From assembly GCA_041660405.1 (NCBI GenBank), contig JBAZWL010000001.1, forward strand, positions 124,001-188,000: DNA of 64,000 nucleotides. The letters are read 5' to 3'. Positions 25,851-34,971 of this stretch are shown here, piece after piece. Every line of letters starts with the position of its first letter. The first letter of the stretch is position 1. Under the pieces are notes generated by a model. It had not been told where the DNA came from. It ran no database searches and saw only the letters and a program-made list of their open reading frames with translations. The translations under genes and the position numbers were made by a program. This DNA is from Taibaiella sp041660405 (lineage in GTDB: Bacteria > Bacteroidota > Bacteroidia > Chitinophagales > Chitinophagaceae).

Positions 25851-27635
25851 ATGCTTTCTATAGTTACTCAAATAAAAACTGCTGCCGCTCAGGCATTGAA
25901 CCATCTGTTTCCTGAAGCAAATGTTACAGATGAAGATATACTGGTCAACGAAACCAAGCCTGAATTTACAGGCGACTATACTGTTGTCCTTTTCCCTTTT
26001 GTAAAATCATTACGACAAAATCCTGCTGTATTAGGTAAAGCTATTGGCGATCATCTGGTTGCTGAAAATCCTTTGTTTACCGCGCATGAAACAGTAGCAG
26101 GTTTTCTTAACCTGACTATTGCAGATGTACAACTGGCAACCTTTTTAAACGAACATTACAACGATAAAAGTTTCGGTAAAAAAGAGAGCAATGGCAAAAA
26201 GGTAATGATCGAATATTCATCTCCTAATACCAACAAACCGCTTCACTTTGGCCACTTAAGGAATATTTTCCTGGGTTGGTCTGTAGCTGAAATATTGAAG
26301 GCTAATGGTACAGAGGTGATTAAAGCCAATCTTATTAATGATCGTGGCATACATATCTGCAAATCCATGATTGCCTGGATGCGTTATGCCGATGGTGCTA
26401 CACCCGAAAGTACTGGCATTAAAGGCGATCATCTGGTTGGGGACTATTATGTAAAGTTCAATGATGTTTACAAAGAAGAAGTTGCAGCATTGATGGCACA
26501 AGGCACTGAAAAAGATACAGCAGAGAAGGACGCGCCAATTATGAAGGAAGCGCAGGAGCTTTTACGTAAATGGGAAGCCGGAGATCCTGAAGTGTATAAA
26601 CTTTGGGAAACCATGAACAGCTGGGTTTATAAGGGCTTTAATGTAAGCTACAATAAACTGGGTGTTGACTTTGATAAGATGTATTACGAAAGCGATACTT
26701 ATCTCTTGGGTAAAGTGATCGTAGAAGAAGGATTGCAAAAAGACGTCTTGTTTAAAAAAGAAGATGGTTCCGTATGGATAGATCTTACTGAAGATGGCCT
26801 TGACCAAAAATTACTGTTACGTGCTGATGGCACTTCGGTGTATATGACGCAGGATTTGGGTACTGCAAAACTCAAGTATGATGATTTCAAAATGGATCAA
26901 TCGACGTACGTGATCGGCGATGAGCAGAACTATCACATGCAGGTATTAAAGCTGATCCTACAAAAACTTGGCGAACCTTGTGCTGATGGTATCTATCATC
27001 TTTCCTATGGCATGGTAGAATTACCTTCTGGCCGAATGAAAAGCAGGGAAGGTACTGTAGTAGATGCCGATGATATGGTTGCAGAAATGATTCGCCTTGC
27101 AAAAGAGCAGACAGAAGAAGCAAATAAAACAGAAGGATTTACACAGGAAGAGCTAGATGCATTGTACAATATGGTTGGACTTGGAGCATTAAAGTTTTAC
27201 CTGTTGCGCGTAGAGCCACGTAAAAAAATGATCTTTGATCCTAAAGAGTCTATAGACTTGCATGGCTTTACTGCAACGTTTATCCAATATGCTCATGCTA
27301 GAATTTGTTCTATACTTCGTAAAACGGAAATAGCTTACGGTCCGCTTTCGATAGGTAAAGATCCTTTGTTCCAATTGGAGAAAAATCTCTTGTTGCAAAT
27401 GGAACAATACCCTGCTTTAATTGAACAGGCAGCAAAAGAATTTAACCCTTCCGCTATTTGTAATTATGCTTTCCGACTGGCACAAACGTTTAATTCTTTT
27501 TACGATAAACATCATATTGACAAAGCAGAAAGTGAAGAGAAAAAACAATTACGTTTAATGCTGGCAACCATGACGGCCAATACACTGCAGAATGCTATGG
27601 CGCTTTTAGGTATTGAGGTACCACAAAAAATGTAA
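25851..27635 (+). CDS. argS: Arginyl-tRNA synthetase
   Basis: This class I synthetase charges tRNA-Arg. The 594-residue protein has the N-terminal Add1 domain that recognises the tRNA D-loop (about 1-105), the HIGH-type motif SSPNTNKPLHFGHLRN (about 124-139), the KMSKS-like GRMKSREGTVVD (about 395-406) and the DALR anticodon-binding domain at the C-terminus (about 475-594). Length is normal. It is monocistronic with a strong terminator. Confidence 0.97.
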   Translation: MLSIVTQIKTAAAQALNHLFPEANVTDEDILVNETKPEFTGDYTVVLFPFVKSLRQNPAVLGKAIGDHLVAENPLFTAHETVAGFLNLTIADVQLATFLNEHYNDKSFGKKESNGKKVMIEYSSPNTNKPLHFGHLRNIFLGWSVAEILKANGTEVIKANLINDRGIHICKSMIAWMRYADGATPESTGIKGDHLVGDYYVKFNDVYKEEVAALMAQGTEKDTAEKDAPIMKEAQELLRKWEAGDPEVYKLWETMNSWVYKGFNVSYNKLGVDFDKMYYESDTYLLGKVIVEEGLQKDVLFKKEDGSVWIDLTEDGLDQKLLLRADGTSVYMTQDLGTAKLKYDDFKMDQSTYVIGDEQNYHMQVLKLILQKLGEPCADGIYHLSYGMVELPSGRMKSREGTVVDADDMVAEMIRLAKEQTEEANKTEGFTQEELDALYNMVGLGALKFYLLRVEPRKKMIFDPKESIDLHGFTATFIQYAHARICSILRKTEIAYGPLSIGKDPLFQLEKNLLLQMEQYPALIEQAAKEFNPSAICNYAFRLAQTFNSFYDKHHIDKAESEEKKQLRLMLATMTANTLQNAMALLGIEVPQKM

Positions 27636-27650
27636 GAATAAATATTGTGT

Positions 27651-27693
27651 AAAAGACGAAGGCAGGAATCATGAATTCCTGCCTTCGTCTTTT
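27651..27693. terminator. Bidirectional terminator between argS and the CHU_C gene
   Basis: A stem of about 17 bp (AGACGAAGGCAGGAAT with its complement), a short CATG-centred loop, and A/T runs on both sides lie between convergent genes. Confidence 0.8.
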
Positions 27694-27707
27694 ATTGTCA
27701 ATTGCCC

Positions 27708-29906
27708 TTACCTGATCAACGATACTGCTTCTTTCTTTTCATATAATTTACCATCAGCACAAGTGTATTTTATAAAGTACATATAGGTATCCGAAACAGC
27801 TTTGGTGCCATTTTCATAGTTACCATCCCAGCCTTTTTTAATATTGGTATTGTTGTACACCAGTTTACCCCAACGATCAAATACCTGCATACTCACCAAA
27901 ATCTGACCGAGTTGTAATTCAGCATTAAAGAATTCATTAAGCCCGTCTCCATTCGGAGAAAATGCATTTGGAATAAACACTTCACAACAAGGCTTGGTTA
28001 TAACCAATGTTGTGGCTGTATCCTGGCATCCATACTGGTTATATACGGTTAAGGTTACCAAAGTAGGTTCAATAAAAATACCGGTTACATTTCTGCCTTC
28101 TGCACCTGTTACCAATCGGAATGGTTTTGCCGGCTCCCAACGATAATCGTCTGCACCGCCGGCTCCTGCTTCCAAAGACATGGTATCATGAGCACAAATA
28201 ATATCGCCACTCAACGGTTCTATAATAGCTTCCGGCTGCGGGTGCACTACTACTTTTATCTTTTGCGATGTATCGGTACATCCTTTGTCTGTAACCGCTG
28301 CTATCCAATATACACCATCACTATTCACCGTTATGGATGGTCCGGTTTCGCCTGCCATCGCCATACCGTTGTTAAACCATTGGTAAGTGGTTCCTGCCAC
28401 AGGATTCACGGCTGCAAGAGTGCTGGTAGCTCCGGGACATAATCCTACCTCTGTTGTTCCATTACCATTATTTAGTACTACATCTGGTAATGGATTCACT
28501 TTTAAATTAAGATAATAGATGCTATCACAACCTTTCACTGTAGTAAACACCGTGTCATAAATTCCGGTTGCGTAATAGTATTTACCATAAAAAAGATAAG
28601 CCCCGCCATTGCATATTTCTTTTACATCGTCCATTCCGATTCTATAAACCGGGTTAATCCTGATCGTGTAAGCAATAGTCTGGGTAACGCTTATAGGACA
28701 TCCGTCATCTTTCAGATTTACATAGAAAACATAGTCCCCAGGTGAAATACCACCAATATCCCAGCTAAAATTCATTGTAGGGTTAGAAGTATTATTTCCT
28801 GTTACATTTACTATTGCTCCTGCGGGCAAATTGGTTGTTGTAATTTCTATATTATCACCTTCAAGATCTATGTCCTNNNNNNNNNNAAAAGATACATTTC
28901 CGTCTTCACCTTCACAGGCATTGATACGCAAAGGATCATCAGGATCAACATTTGCATTTTGAAGATTGATAACCGGTCCGCCAGGCCCCTGGTTAGGACA
29001 ATTTACCAACATAATAAAAGTCATTTCCCGCATACTGGTACCTACAACTACACCATTTCTTATTTCATCTACTTTATTCACCACAACACTGTTTACCGCA
29101 GCATTGGGATTAAAATTCATTTGCCCGGTGATATTGTTGAAATTAAATGTGCCGGGAGCAGAAGGCACAGGATTAGTAGCAGTATAAGGAGGGTTATAAG
29201 TAATGTTATTGGGCGGCGGTGCATTTATGGCCAGAGATTCACGGGCAGGCACCAGGCTGAAGAGCATTATATCATTGTCTGGATCTACAGCTCCAAGATT
29301 ATACGTTTGTAAATGCCCCACGCAGAAAAAAGGTGTAGGCACTGAAGTAAAAGTACTGGTAGAATTTTGTCCGTTGGTATTGTTCAGCGTTGCTTCCAGG
29401 TACATGAGCGAGGTTCCGAACTGTACGTCAGCATTGGTAATAAGCGGTGTACGGCCGGCGTTGGAGCCTATACTTATGGAGCCTTCAAACTGGAAACTCC
29501 AATTGGTGGAAGCACCATTCAAAGTAAATACACCTTCGTATACATAGAGTTTAATGCCGGGAATAGGATTATTAATATTGGTGCATTGTGTATTGTTGGC
29601 TTCGTCAGGGCAAACAGGTGTAATTTCCACATCGCTTAAAGTAGCATTGTATGTTAAGTTTAGAGCGTTTACATAAGTACCGTTGTTGTATAATGCTACT
29701 CTTGGGTTGGCACTAATAAGCAGAGGGAGTGCTGCACTGGTAGAACTACAATCCGCAAACAATTTCAGGATCACTTTATAGCTATGTGCAGTACCGCTAC
29801 TGGATACATATTCGTAGCTTATTTCGCCACCAAGTAAATGGCTGGCTCTGGCAGGAGCGTAAATAGATAATAAAAGACTAAGGAGGATAAAAATACGTTT
29901 TGCCAT
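27708..29906 (-). CDS. Secreted multidomain surface protein with T9SS type-B (CHU_C) sorting domain
   Basis: The protein (about 732 residues, with an N gap) has a signal peptide to about residue 21 (ARASHLLGGEISYEY follows). The N-terminal half resembles the large gliding-associated surface proteins; the middle has Ig/PKD-like beta domains with SPIDDxDG-type turns. The last 90 residues are the gliding-motility C-terminal domain: VFIPNAFSPNGDGLNEFF, then FDRWGKLVYNN and GTKAVSDTYMYFIKY. That domain routes type-B cargo through the T9SS to the cell surface, matching the PorP/PorE and SprA genes at the window ends. Binding target unknown. Ten N at 28877-28886 interrupt the sequence between NVSF and DIDLEGD; both sides stay in one frame. 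Confidence 0.88.
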   Translation of the reverse strand: MAKRIFILLSLLLSIYAPARASHLLGGEISYEYVSSSGTAHSYKVILKLFADCSSTSAALPLLISANPRVALYNNGTYVNALNLTYNATLSDVEITPVCPDEANNTQCTNINNPIPGIKLYVYEGVFTLNGASTNWSFQFEGSISIGSNAGRTPLITNADVQFGTSLMYLEATLNNTNGQNSTSTFTSVPTPFFCVGHLQTYNLGAVDPDNDIMLFSLVPARESLAINAPPPNNITYNPPYTATNPVPSAPGTFNFNNITGQMNFNPNAAVNSVVVNKVDEIRNGVVVGTSMREMTFIMLVNCPNQGPGGPVINLQNANVDPDDPLRINACEGEDGNVSFXXXXDIDLEGDNIEITTTNLPAGAIVNVTGNNTSNPTMNFSWDIGGISPGDYVFYVNLKDDGCPISVTQTIAYTIRINPVYRIGMDDVKEICNGGAYLFYGKYYYATGIYDTVFTTVKGCDSIYYLNLKVNPLPDVVLNNGNGTTEVGLCPGATSTLAAVNPVAGTTYQWFNNGMAMAGETGPSITVNSDGVYWIAAVTDKGCTDTSQKIKVVVHPQPEAIIEPLSGDIICAHDTMSLEAGAGGADDYRWEPAKPFRLVTGAEGRNVTGIFIEPTLVTLTVYNQYGCQDTATTLVITKPCCEVFIPNAFSPNGDGLNEFFNAELQLGQILVSMQVFDRWGKLVYNNTNIKKGWDGNYENGTKAVSDTYMYFIKYTCADGKLYEKKEAVSLIR
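28877..28886. other. Assembly gap of ten N
   Basis: Ten undetermined bases lie inside the CHU_C gene. As counted, the gap keeps the two sides in frame, so the real missing length is probably ten bases or ten plus a multiple of three. Confidence 0.95.
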
Positions 29907-30301
29907 AGGTTGTTGTTTTTCAGTATCAGGGATGTTGTCAGTTAAATGTAAGATTAGTCAAGGCATAGACTGTTCTTTTTGCTGAAATGGTTGACCAATT
30001 TCATAATTAATAACAATTCTTTGACATAGGTCAATAATATAATTACTTAATCCGAATTTAATAAACTTCAACAATATGCAATGTTTATCTATACAATTAA
30101 TATGGTACATACCATAATAAATCTTCGTGTTTTTCAAAATTTCATTTTTTTGCATAGTGAATGTTCTTTAAATTCGCATACCATATCCTAAAAAATTTGC
30201 AATTGTGGGATAGTGTTCATAAATGATTTGCCACCAGGAATATGTTTATTTAAAATTTTGAATTATACAGTAATCACACCGTTAGGAAAATTTAAATTGT
30301 T
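29907..30301. other. 395-base AT-rich divergent intergenic region
   Basis: The region separates the minus-strand CHU_C gene from the plus-strand DUF349 gene. It is very AT-rich and has no exact TAnnTTTG box on either strand at a sensible distance. The only structure I see is TATGGTACATACCATA (30101-30116), a seven-base inverted repeat, and a second copy of its half CATACCATA at 30177-30185. A 65-residue ORF on the minus strand has no coding character. Confidence 0.5.
30101..30116. promoter_or_regulatory. Possible operator, TATGGTA-CA-TACCATA
   Basis: A 7+7 inverted repeat with a two-base centre, and a repeated half-site CATACCATA at 30177-30185, suggest a dimeric regulator site controlling one or both divergent genes. 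In AT-rich DNA this can also arise by chance. Confidence 0.25.
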
Positions 30302-31909
30302 ATGACGACACAGCAGCCAGTTCAAAATACGGACAACCGGATTACACCTGAAATGTGGAATGAGCTTGATTTTGCGGGCAAAGAGTTCTGCTCTCTTAAC
30401 GACGGTCATGAATTAATGTTGAATGCTACTGCACACAGCCCTGAGCGCGTACTTTCAACGCTTACGCCGGAAAACTATGCTACTATTATTACAGCCCTTT
30501 CAGAGAAATTCAAAGAGGTGGAAAGTAAGATGCAGGAATTGGATACGGAGTGGGGTCAGACAGAAGATAAATTAAAACTAAACGGCAAGATTACCCGCCT
30601 TAAAGACTATATACAGCGTGCAAATGCTATAGGCGATTACACTGCACTTTATATAAACCTGCAGGAAAAAGAAAAAGAAGTTCAGGCTCTTTATGATGTA
30701 AACTATGCCGGCAAATTGCAGCTGGTAGAAAAAGCAGAGGCATTGCAGGACTCTGAAGAATGGAAAGCCACTACTGAAGCGTACCGCAGCATTGTAGAAG
30801 AGTGGAAGCAAGCTAACCCTGCTGATAAAGGCCGCAGTGAAAAATTGTGGGAGCGCATTGAAAAAGCACGCAATCATTTTTACGAGCGTAAACGCCAGCA
30901 CCAGGAAGGTGTAGAGCAGGATATGATGCAAAATCTCGACCTCAAACTGGAGATATGCGAAACTGCCGAACAGCATGCAAAATCAGAAGACTGGCGTAAA
31001 TCTTCAGATATCATGAAAGAACTCATGGAAAAATGGAAAACCATTGGCCGTGTAGCTTCCGCAGATAAAAATGAAGAATTGTGGACCCGTTTTATTACTT
31101 CACGCAATACTTTCTTCGATCGTAAAAAACAACATTTTGAACATATCCAACAAGAGCAGGAAGGCAACTACGGCCTGAAACTGGCCTTGGTTGAAAAGGC
31201 AGAAGCGCTGTGTGAAAGCACGGATTGGAAAGAAACCACAGCAACACTGGCCACCATAATGGATGAATGGAAAAGCATAGGAAAGGTTCCGTTTGAAAAA
31301 GCAGATGAATTATGGAACAGGCTTCAAACCTCAAGGGACAAATTCTTTAACGCCAAAAGACAAAGCGCCGAAGAGTTTAAAGTGAACCTGGAAGATAATT
31401 ATGCACAAAAGCAAGCTTTGCTTAACCGTGCCGAGCAATTGAAAAATTCGGACAACTGGAAAGAAGTGACCGAAGAAATGAACGAGCTGATGCAGGAGTG
31501 GAAAAAGATAGGTCACATACCACGTGAATATGGTGATGAAATATGGGAACGCTTTATTGCTGCCCGCCATCATTTTTTCAACCGTAAAGATGCTGATAGG
31601 GATAAACGTAAAGCGCGTTTCCAAAATCAACTAGACAGCCGCTTCCAGCAAACCAAACAGTTCCTGGATAAAATAAAAGAAGAGCTTGAGGAAGAAGAAG
31701 GCAAGCTGGCCGATTTCCGTGAATCGTTGAACAATACTACAGGTACCGGGCACAAAGAAGATGAATTACGTAAACATCTGGAAAACCTCATCTCCCAGAT
31801 TGAGAAGAAAATTCCGGCACGTAAAGAAAAAATAGAAGAAGTAAGCCGCCAGTATGAAGAGTTACTACAAAAGCGCAATGATGCTAAACCTGAAAAGAGC
31901 GAACAGTAA
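30302..31909 (+). CDS. DUF349 repeat protein
   Basis: The 535-residue cytoplasmic protein is almost entirely helical and contains about four tandem DUF349 repeats of some 73 residues (roughly 135-205, 208-278, 281-351, 354-425). Each has the pattern KLxLVEKAEAL...W...T..L..I..EWKxIG.V...ADELWxRFxxARxxFF.RK. The last 110 residues form a charged coiled coil (DKIKEELEEEEGK onward). The family is common in Bacteroidota; I know of no firm function. It is a single gene with a clear terminator and follows a long AT-rich region with an operator-like palindrome. Confidence 0.88.
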   Translation: MTTQQPVQNTDNRITPEMWNELDFAGKEFCSLNDGHELMLNATAHSPERVLSTLTPENYATIITALSEKFKEVESKMQELDTEWGQTEDKLKLNGKITRLKDYIQRANAIGDYTALYINLQEKEKEVQALYDVNYAGKLQLVEKAEALQDSEEWKATTEAYRSIVEEWKQANPADKGRSEKLWERIEKARNHFYERKRQHQEGVEQDMMQNLDLKLEICETAEQHAKSEDWRKSSDIMKELMEKWKTIGRVASADKNEELWTRFITSRNTFFDRKKQHFEHIQQEQEGNYGLKLALVEKAEALCESTDWKETTATLATIMDEWKSIGKVPFEKADELWNRLQTSRDKFFNAKRQSAEEFKVNLEDNYAQKQALLNRAEQLKNSDNWKEVTEEMNELMQEWKKIGHIPREYGDEIWERFIAARHHFFNRKDADRDKRKARFQNQLDSRFQQTKQFLDKIKEELEEEEGKLADFRESLNNTTGTGHKEDELRKHLENLISQIEKKIPARKEKIEEVSRQYEELLQKRNDAKPEKSEQ

Positions 31910-31926
31910 TTCCTTTACAATATGCG

Positions 31927-31959
31927 AGCCCGGTAAACTATAGTTTGCCGGGCTTTTTT
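31927..31959 (+). terminator. Terminator after the DUF349 gene
   Basis: AGCCCGGTAAACTA and TAGTTTGCCGGGCT form a stem with one wobble pair, followed by T6. Confidence 0.85.
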
Positions 31960-31974
31960 GATCGCTCGGCTTCA

Positions 31975-32004
31975 TTTGAAAAGTCAGCATAAAGAGTACC
32001 TTTG
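31975..32004 (+). promoter_or_regulatory. Promoter of the MarC-family gene
   Basis: TTTG (31975-31978), 18 bases, then TACCTTTG (31997-32004): both boxes are exact. The TTG inside the -7 box is a false upstream start of the reading frame. Confidence 0.65.
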
Positions 32005-32043
32005 TATTGTAGCTCCCTGATTTCAAAACTAACAATCAACCTT

Positions 32044-32625
32044 ATGTACGGCATTGAAAATATCATGTTATCAGAGATCATCACCGTTTCTATCACTTTA
32101 TTTGCAGTGATCGACATTCTTGGCTCCGTTCCTGTGCTGATAGGCTTGAAAAAGAAAATGGGCGAGATCAATAGTGTACAGGCAACACTCGTATCCGGCG
32201 GCCTGATGTTGGCCTTTTTCTTTGCAGGCGGGGAAATGTTGAAATTTATGGGCCTTGATGTTCAGTCTTTTGCTATTGCGGGTTCTTTCATCATTTTTTT
32301 CCTGGGTATGGAAATGATCCTGGGTATTGAATTTTTCAAAAGTGAAGCCGGAGCCAAATCGGGCAGCGTAGTTCCCATTGCCTTTCCGCTTATAGCCGGT
32401 TCCGGTACCTTAACTACTGTTATGTCGTTGAAGGCCAGTTATCATCATTATAATATTCTGATCGGTATCATCATCAACCTGGTTATCGTTTTTATTTGTC
32501 TTCGATCCCTTAAATTTATTGAAAGACTACTGGGGCCATCCGGAATTATTGTAGTCCGCAAGTTTTTTGGTGTTATTCTTATTGCTATTGCCGTAAAAAT
32601 ATTCAAACAAAATGTTGGCCTTTAG
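32044..32625 (+). CDS. MarC-family inner-membrane protein
   Basis: From the ATG at 32044 the protein has 193 residues and about six membrane helices: TVSITLFAVIDILGSVPVLIG, GGLMLAFFFAGGEMLKFMG, SFAIAGSFIIFFLGMEMILG and so on. The motifs FAVIDILGSVPV and PIAFPLIAGSGTLTTVMSL are those of the MarC/UPF0056 family. Despite the name, the family has no proven role in drug resistance and its function is not known. It has a good promoter of its own and is not linked to a regulator here. Confidence 0.9.
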   Translation: MYGIENIMLSEIITVSITLFAVIDILGSVPVLIGLKKKMGEINSVQATLVSGGLMLAFFFAGGEMLKFMGLDVQSFAIAGSFIIFFLGMEMILGIEFFKSEAGAKSGSVVPIAFPLIAGSGTLTTVMSLKASYHHYNILIGIIINLVIVFICLRSLKFIERLLGPSGIIVVRKFFGVILIAIAVKIFKQNVGL

Positions 32626-32690
32626 TAGCATTTTACCTCGTTTTAACTATGATCGGGTTTCAAAATATCGTCTATGTAACTGAAATGCGG

Positions 32691-32698
32691 TAATTTTG
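32691..32698 (+). promoter_or_regulatory. -7 box of the FKBP lipoprotein gene
   Basis: TAATTTTG is an exact -7 box, 27 bases before the ATG at 32726. A longer reading would start at the TTG inside it. Confidence 0.45.
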
Positions 32699-32725
32699 CA
32701 TTCAATTTTAAACAAAGGCTATATA

Positions 32726-33196
32726 ATGAAGAATTTCATATTAATATTTACCATCATTACTTCTTGTGCTGTATGGGTTGGTTGTTCCAAAAAAGATGAA
32801 AGTTGTAACCCGGAAATTAGTGCTCCTGCTTCGGAAGTTGAAGCGTTAACACAATATCTGGCCACCAATAAAATTGAAGCAACCAAAGATTCCCGTGGGT
32901 TTTATTACAGAATTGATGACGCAGGAACAGGAACTCATCCTGATGCATGCTCCGAAGTAAGTGTTAATTATAAAGGTACACTTACAAATGGTACCGTATT
33001 TGACCAGGCTGAGGAAGTAAGATTTCAACTAAAAGGCCTGATTGAAGGCTGGCAGGCAGGCATCCCTTTAATCGGGAAAGGTGGAAAAATTACGCTTTAT
33101 CTGCCACCGTCTTTGGGTTATGGCTCCAGTGCCAATAATGGCATTCCGGCCAATTCTATCCTCATATTTTCTATAGATCTGATAAAAGTGTATTAA
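32726..33196 (+). CDS. FKBP-type peptidyl-prolyl isomerase, lipoprotein
   Basis: The 156-residue protein starts MKNFILIFTIITSC and has a lipobox-like end, VWVGC, so it should be lipid-anchored in the envelope. The C-terminal domain (about 50-156) is FKBP: VSVNYKGTLTNGTVFDQA, then LIEGWQAGIPLIGKGGKITLYLPPSLGYG and IPANSILIFSIDLIKV. The proline-isomerase pocket residues (Tyr, Phe-Asp, Trp, Tyr) are in place. It probably helps fold exported proteins. The ATG at 32726 is preferred because the upstream extension begins within the promoter. Confidence 0.9.
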   Translation: MKNFILIFTIITSCAVWVGCSKKDESCNPEISAPASEVEALTQYLATNKIEATKDSRGFYYRIDDAGTGTHPDACSEVSVNYKGTLTNGTVFDQAEEVRFQLKGLIEGWQAGIPLIGKGGKITLYLPPSLGYGSSANNGIPANSILIFSIDLIKVY

Positions 33197-33420
33197 TCTT
33201 CACTGATTAAAGTATCTTTGTAAGGATAAAAATCTTTTTTACACAATCTTTTCGTGTAAAGGTTTTGTTACTATGGGTAAAAGCCACTTTTTATACTTTG
33301 TTATTATTCGGTTACTTTATAGAAACTCGATTTCTGTATTGAAGAAAGGGTAAGAAACAGGGGCCATTCCGGCTATTCCATTTTACATTAACCTGCACGT
33401 CAATATAAAATATTCATCTC
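33197..33420. other. 224-base intergenic region
   Basis: It contains an exact -7 box TATCTTTG at 33213-33220, which would give the next gene a leader of about 190 bases, and a weak TTTACAC/GTGTAAA hairpin at 33238-33260 that could end the FKBP transcript. Nothing else is recognised. Confidence 0.35.
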
Positions 33421-34965
33421 ATGGGATGTGGAAGTTGCGGAACGGGTTCCGGCGACGGTAAACCTTCTGGTTGCCAGAGCAATGGAGGATGTAGCACCGG
33501 CGGCTGTAACCGCTTAAATGTATATAACTGGCTATCAGACATACCATTTAGCGATCTGGGTAAACCTTACCCCATCATAGAAATTTCCTTCAATAACGGT
33601 AGCCGAAAGGATTTTTACCGGAATAATACCAATCATATTTTTGAAAAAGGTACCTGGGTATCTGTAGAAGGTGCCAGCGGTTTCGACGTAGGGCAAATAA
33701 GCCTTACCGGTGAACTCGTAAAACTTCAGCTTAAAAAATATGGCGTTTCCGAATCTGCAGAAATGAAACGCGTATTGCGTCCTGCGGCTGAAAGAGACCT
33801 GGAAGTGTACAACGCTGCCAAACAGCGGGAGCGTGAAACACTGGTAAGAGCAAGAGCTATTGCCAAAGAATTAAACCTGGAAATGAAAATAGCCGAGGCC
33901 GAATTTCAGGCCGATGGTAAAAAAGTAACCTTCTTTTATACTGCCGATAGCCGTGTCGATTTTCGTGAGCTGATCAAAGTGTACGCTTCCGATTTCAGGG
34001 CTAAAGTAGAAATGCGCCAGATCGGAGCGCGGCAGGAAAGTGGTAAAGTAGGTGGTATCGGATCATGCGGCAGAGAATTGTGTTGCAGCACCTGGCTCAC
34101 CGATTTTAAAACGGTAAATACAACTGCGGCCCGTTACCAGAACCTTTCTATCAATCAAACCAAACTTTCAGGACAGTGCGGGCGACTTAAATGTTGCCTT
34201 AACTACGAACTGGATACTTATATGGATGCGCTTCATTCTTTTCCCGAAGGGGCAGAGCAAATTGAAGTGGCCTCCGGCAGAGCTTACCTGCAGAAAAAGG
34301 ATATTTTCCGCAACCTGATGTGGTATAGTTTTGGCGGTAGTAACAAACAATATCCGCTTACTATTGAGCGTGTGCTGGAAATTCAGAGCCTGAATGCTGA
34401 AGGTAAAAAACCCGAAGATCTCGAGCCTGTAGAGCTGCAGGTGAAACAGAAAGACGCTGAAAAAACAGTTGATATGGGATTTGTGAACGATGTAGGTCAG
34501 CTCACGCTCAGTTCTCTTTCCAAATCGGGTAAGAAGAAACAACAAACACAACAACAAGGTAAAAACCGCCAGCAGCAAAAACCACAGGGTAAACCACAGC
34601 AGCAAAACAAACCGCAAGCTATGGCAACTCCTGAAGGCGAGCAGCCTCAGGCACAACCCGAAGCTAAACTGCAACCTAACCGGCCGCCAAGACCGCCTAA
34701 ACCACAGCAAGGTAATCAACAGGGTGGCCAACAGCAACAAAAGCCTCAGCAACAGGCAAAGCCTCAACAACAAAAACAACCTCATCAACCTAGGCCACAA
34801 GGCCAACAAAAGCCGCAACAGCAGAACAAGCCACAGCAGCCAGAGGGAAATAAAGATGAAAGTGCGGCACCTAAAACAGACCGTCCGCAACAACAACAAA
34901 GAAGAAAATTCAACAGACCACCACAGGATAGGAAAGATCCGGGTGGCCCTCAAAAGGAACAATAA
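33421..34965 (+). CDS. PSP1-domain (RicT/YaaT-like) protein with Gln/Pro-rich tail
   Basis: The 514-residue protein has three parts. Residues 1-32 are Cys/Gly-rich (MGCGSCGTGSG, CSTGGCN). Residues about 35-310 are the PSP1/RicT core, with the conserved GSCGRELCC, CSTWL and SGQCGRLKCCLNYE cysteine motifs that in Bacillus RicT belong to an Fe-S-containing complex affecting RNA processing and development. Residues about 375-514 are a low-complexity Gln/Pro/Lys tail. Bacteroidota homologues keep the core; their function is not established. The gene ends six bases before the rRNA-methyltransferase gene, so the two are probably one operon. Confidence 0.85.
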   Translation: MGCGSCGTGSGDGKPSGCQSNGGCSTGGCNRLNVYNWLSDIPFSDLGKPYPIIEISFNNGSRKDFYRNNTNHIFEKGTWVSVEGASGFDVGQISLTGELVKLQLKKYGVSESAEMKRVLRPAAERDLEVYNAAKQRERETLVRARAIAKELNLEMKIAEAEFQADGKKVTFFYTADSRVDFRELIKVYASDFRAKVEMRQIGARQESGKVGGIGSCGRELCCSTWLTDFKTVNTTAARYQNLSINQTKLSGQCGRLKCCLNYELDTYMDALHSFPEGAEQIEVASGRAYLQKKDIFRNLMWYSFGGSNKQYPLTIERVLEIQSLNAEGKKPEDLEPVELQVKQKDAEKTVDMGFVNDVGQLTLSSLSKSGKKKQQTQQQGKNRQQQKPQGKPQQQNKPQAMATPEGEQPQAQPEAKLQPNRPPRPPKPQQGNQQGGQQQQKPQQQAKPQQQKQPHQPRPQGQQKPQQQNKPQQPEGNKDESAAPKTDRPQQQQRRKFNRPPQDRKDPGGPQKEQ

Positions 34966-34971
34966 GGAATC

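Noticed and set aside
29958..30155. 65-residue minus-strand ORF upstream of the CHU_C gene
   Set aside because: Composition is that of AT-rich non-coding DNA, with no promoter or RBS.
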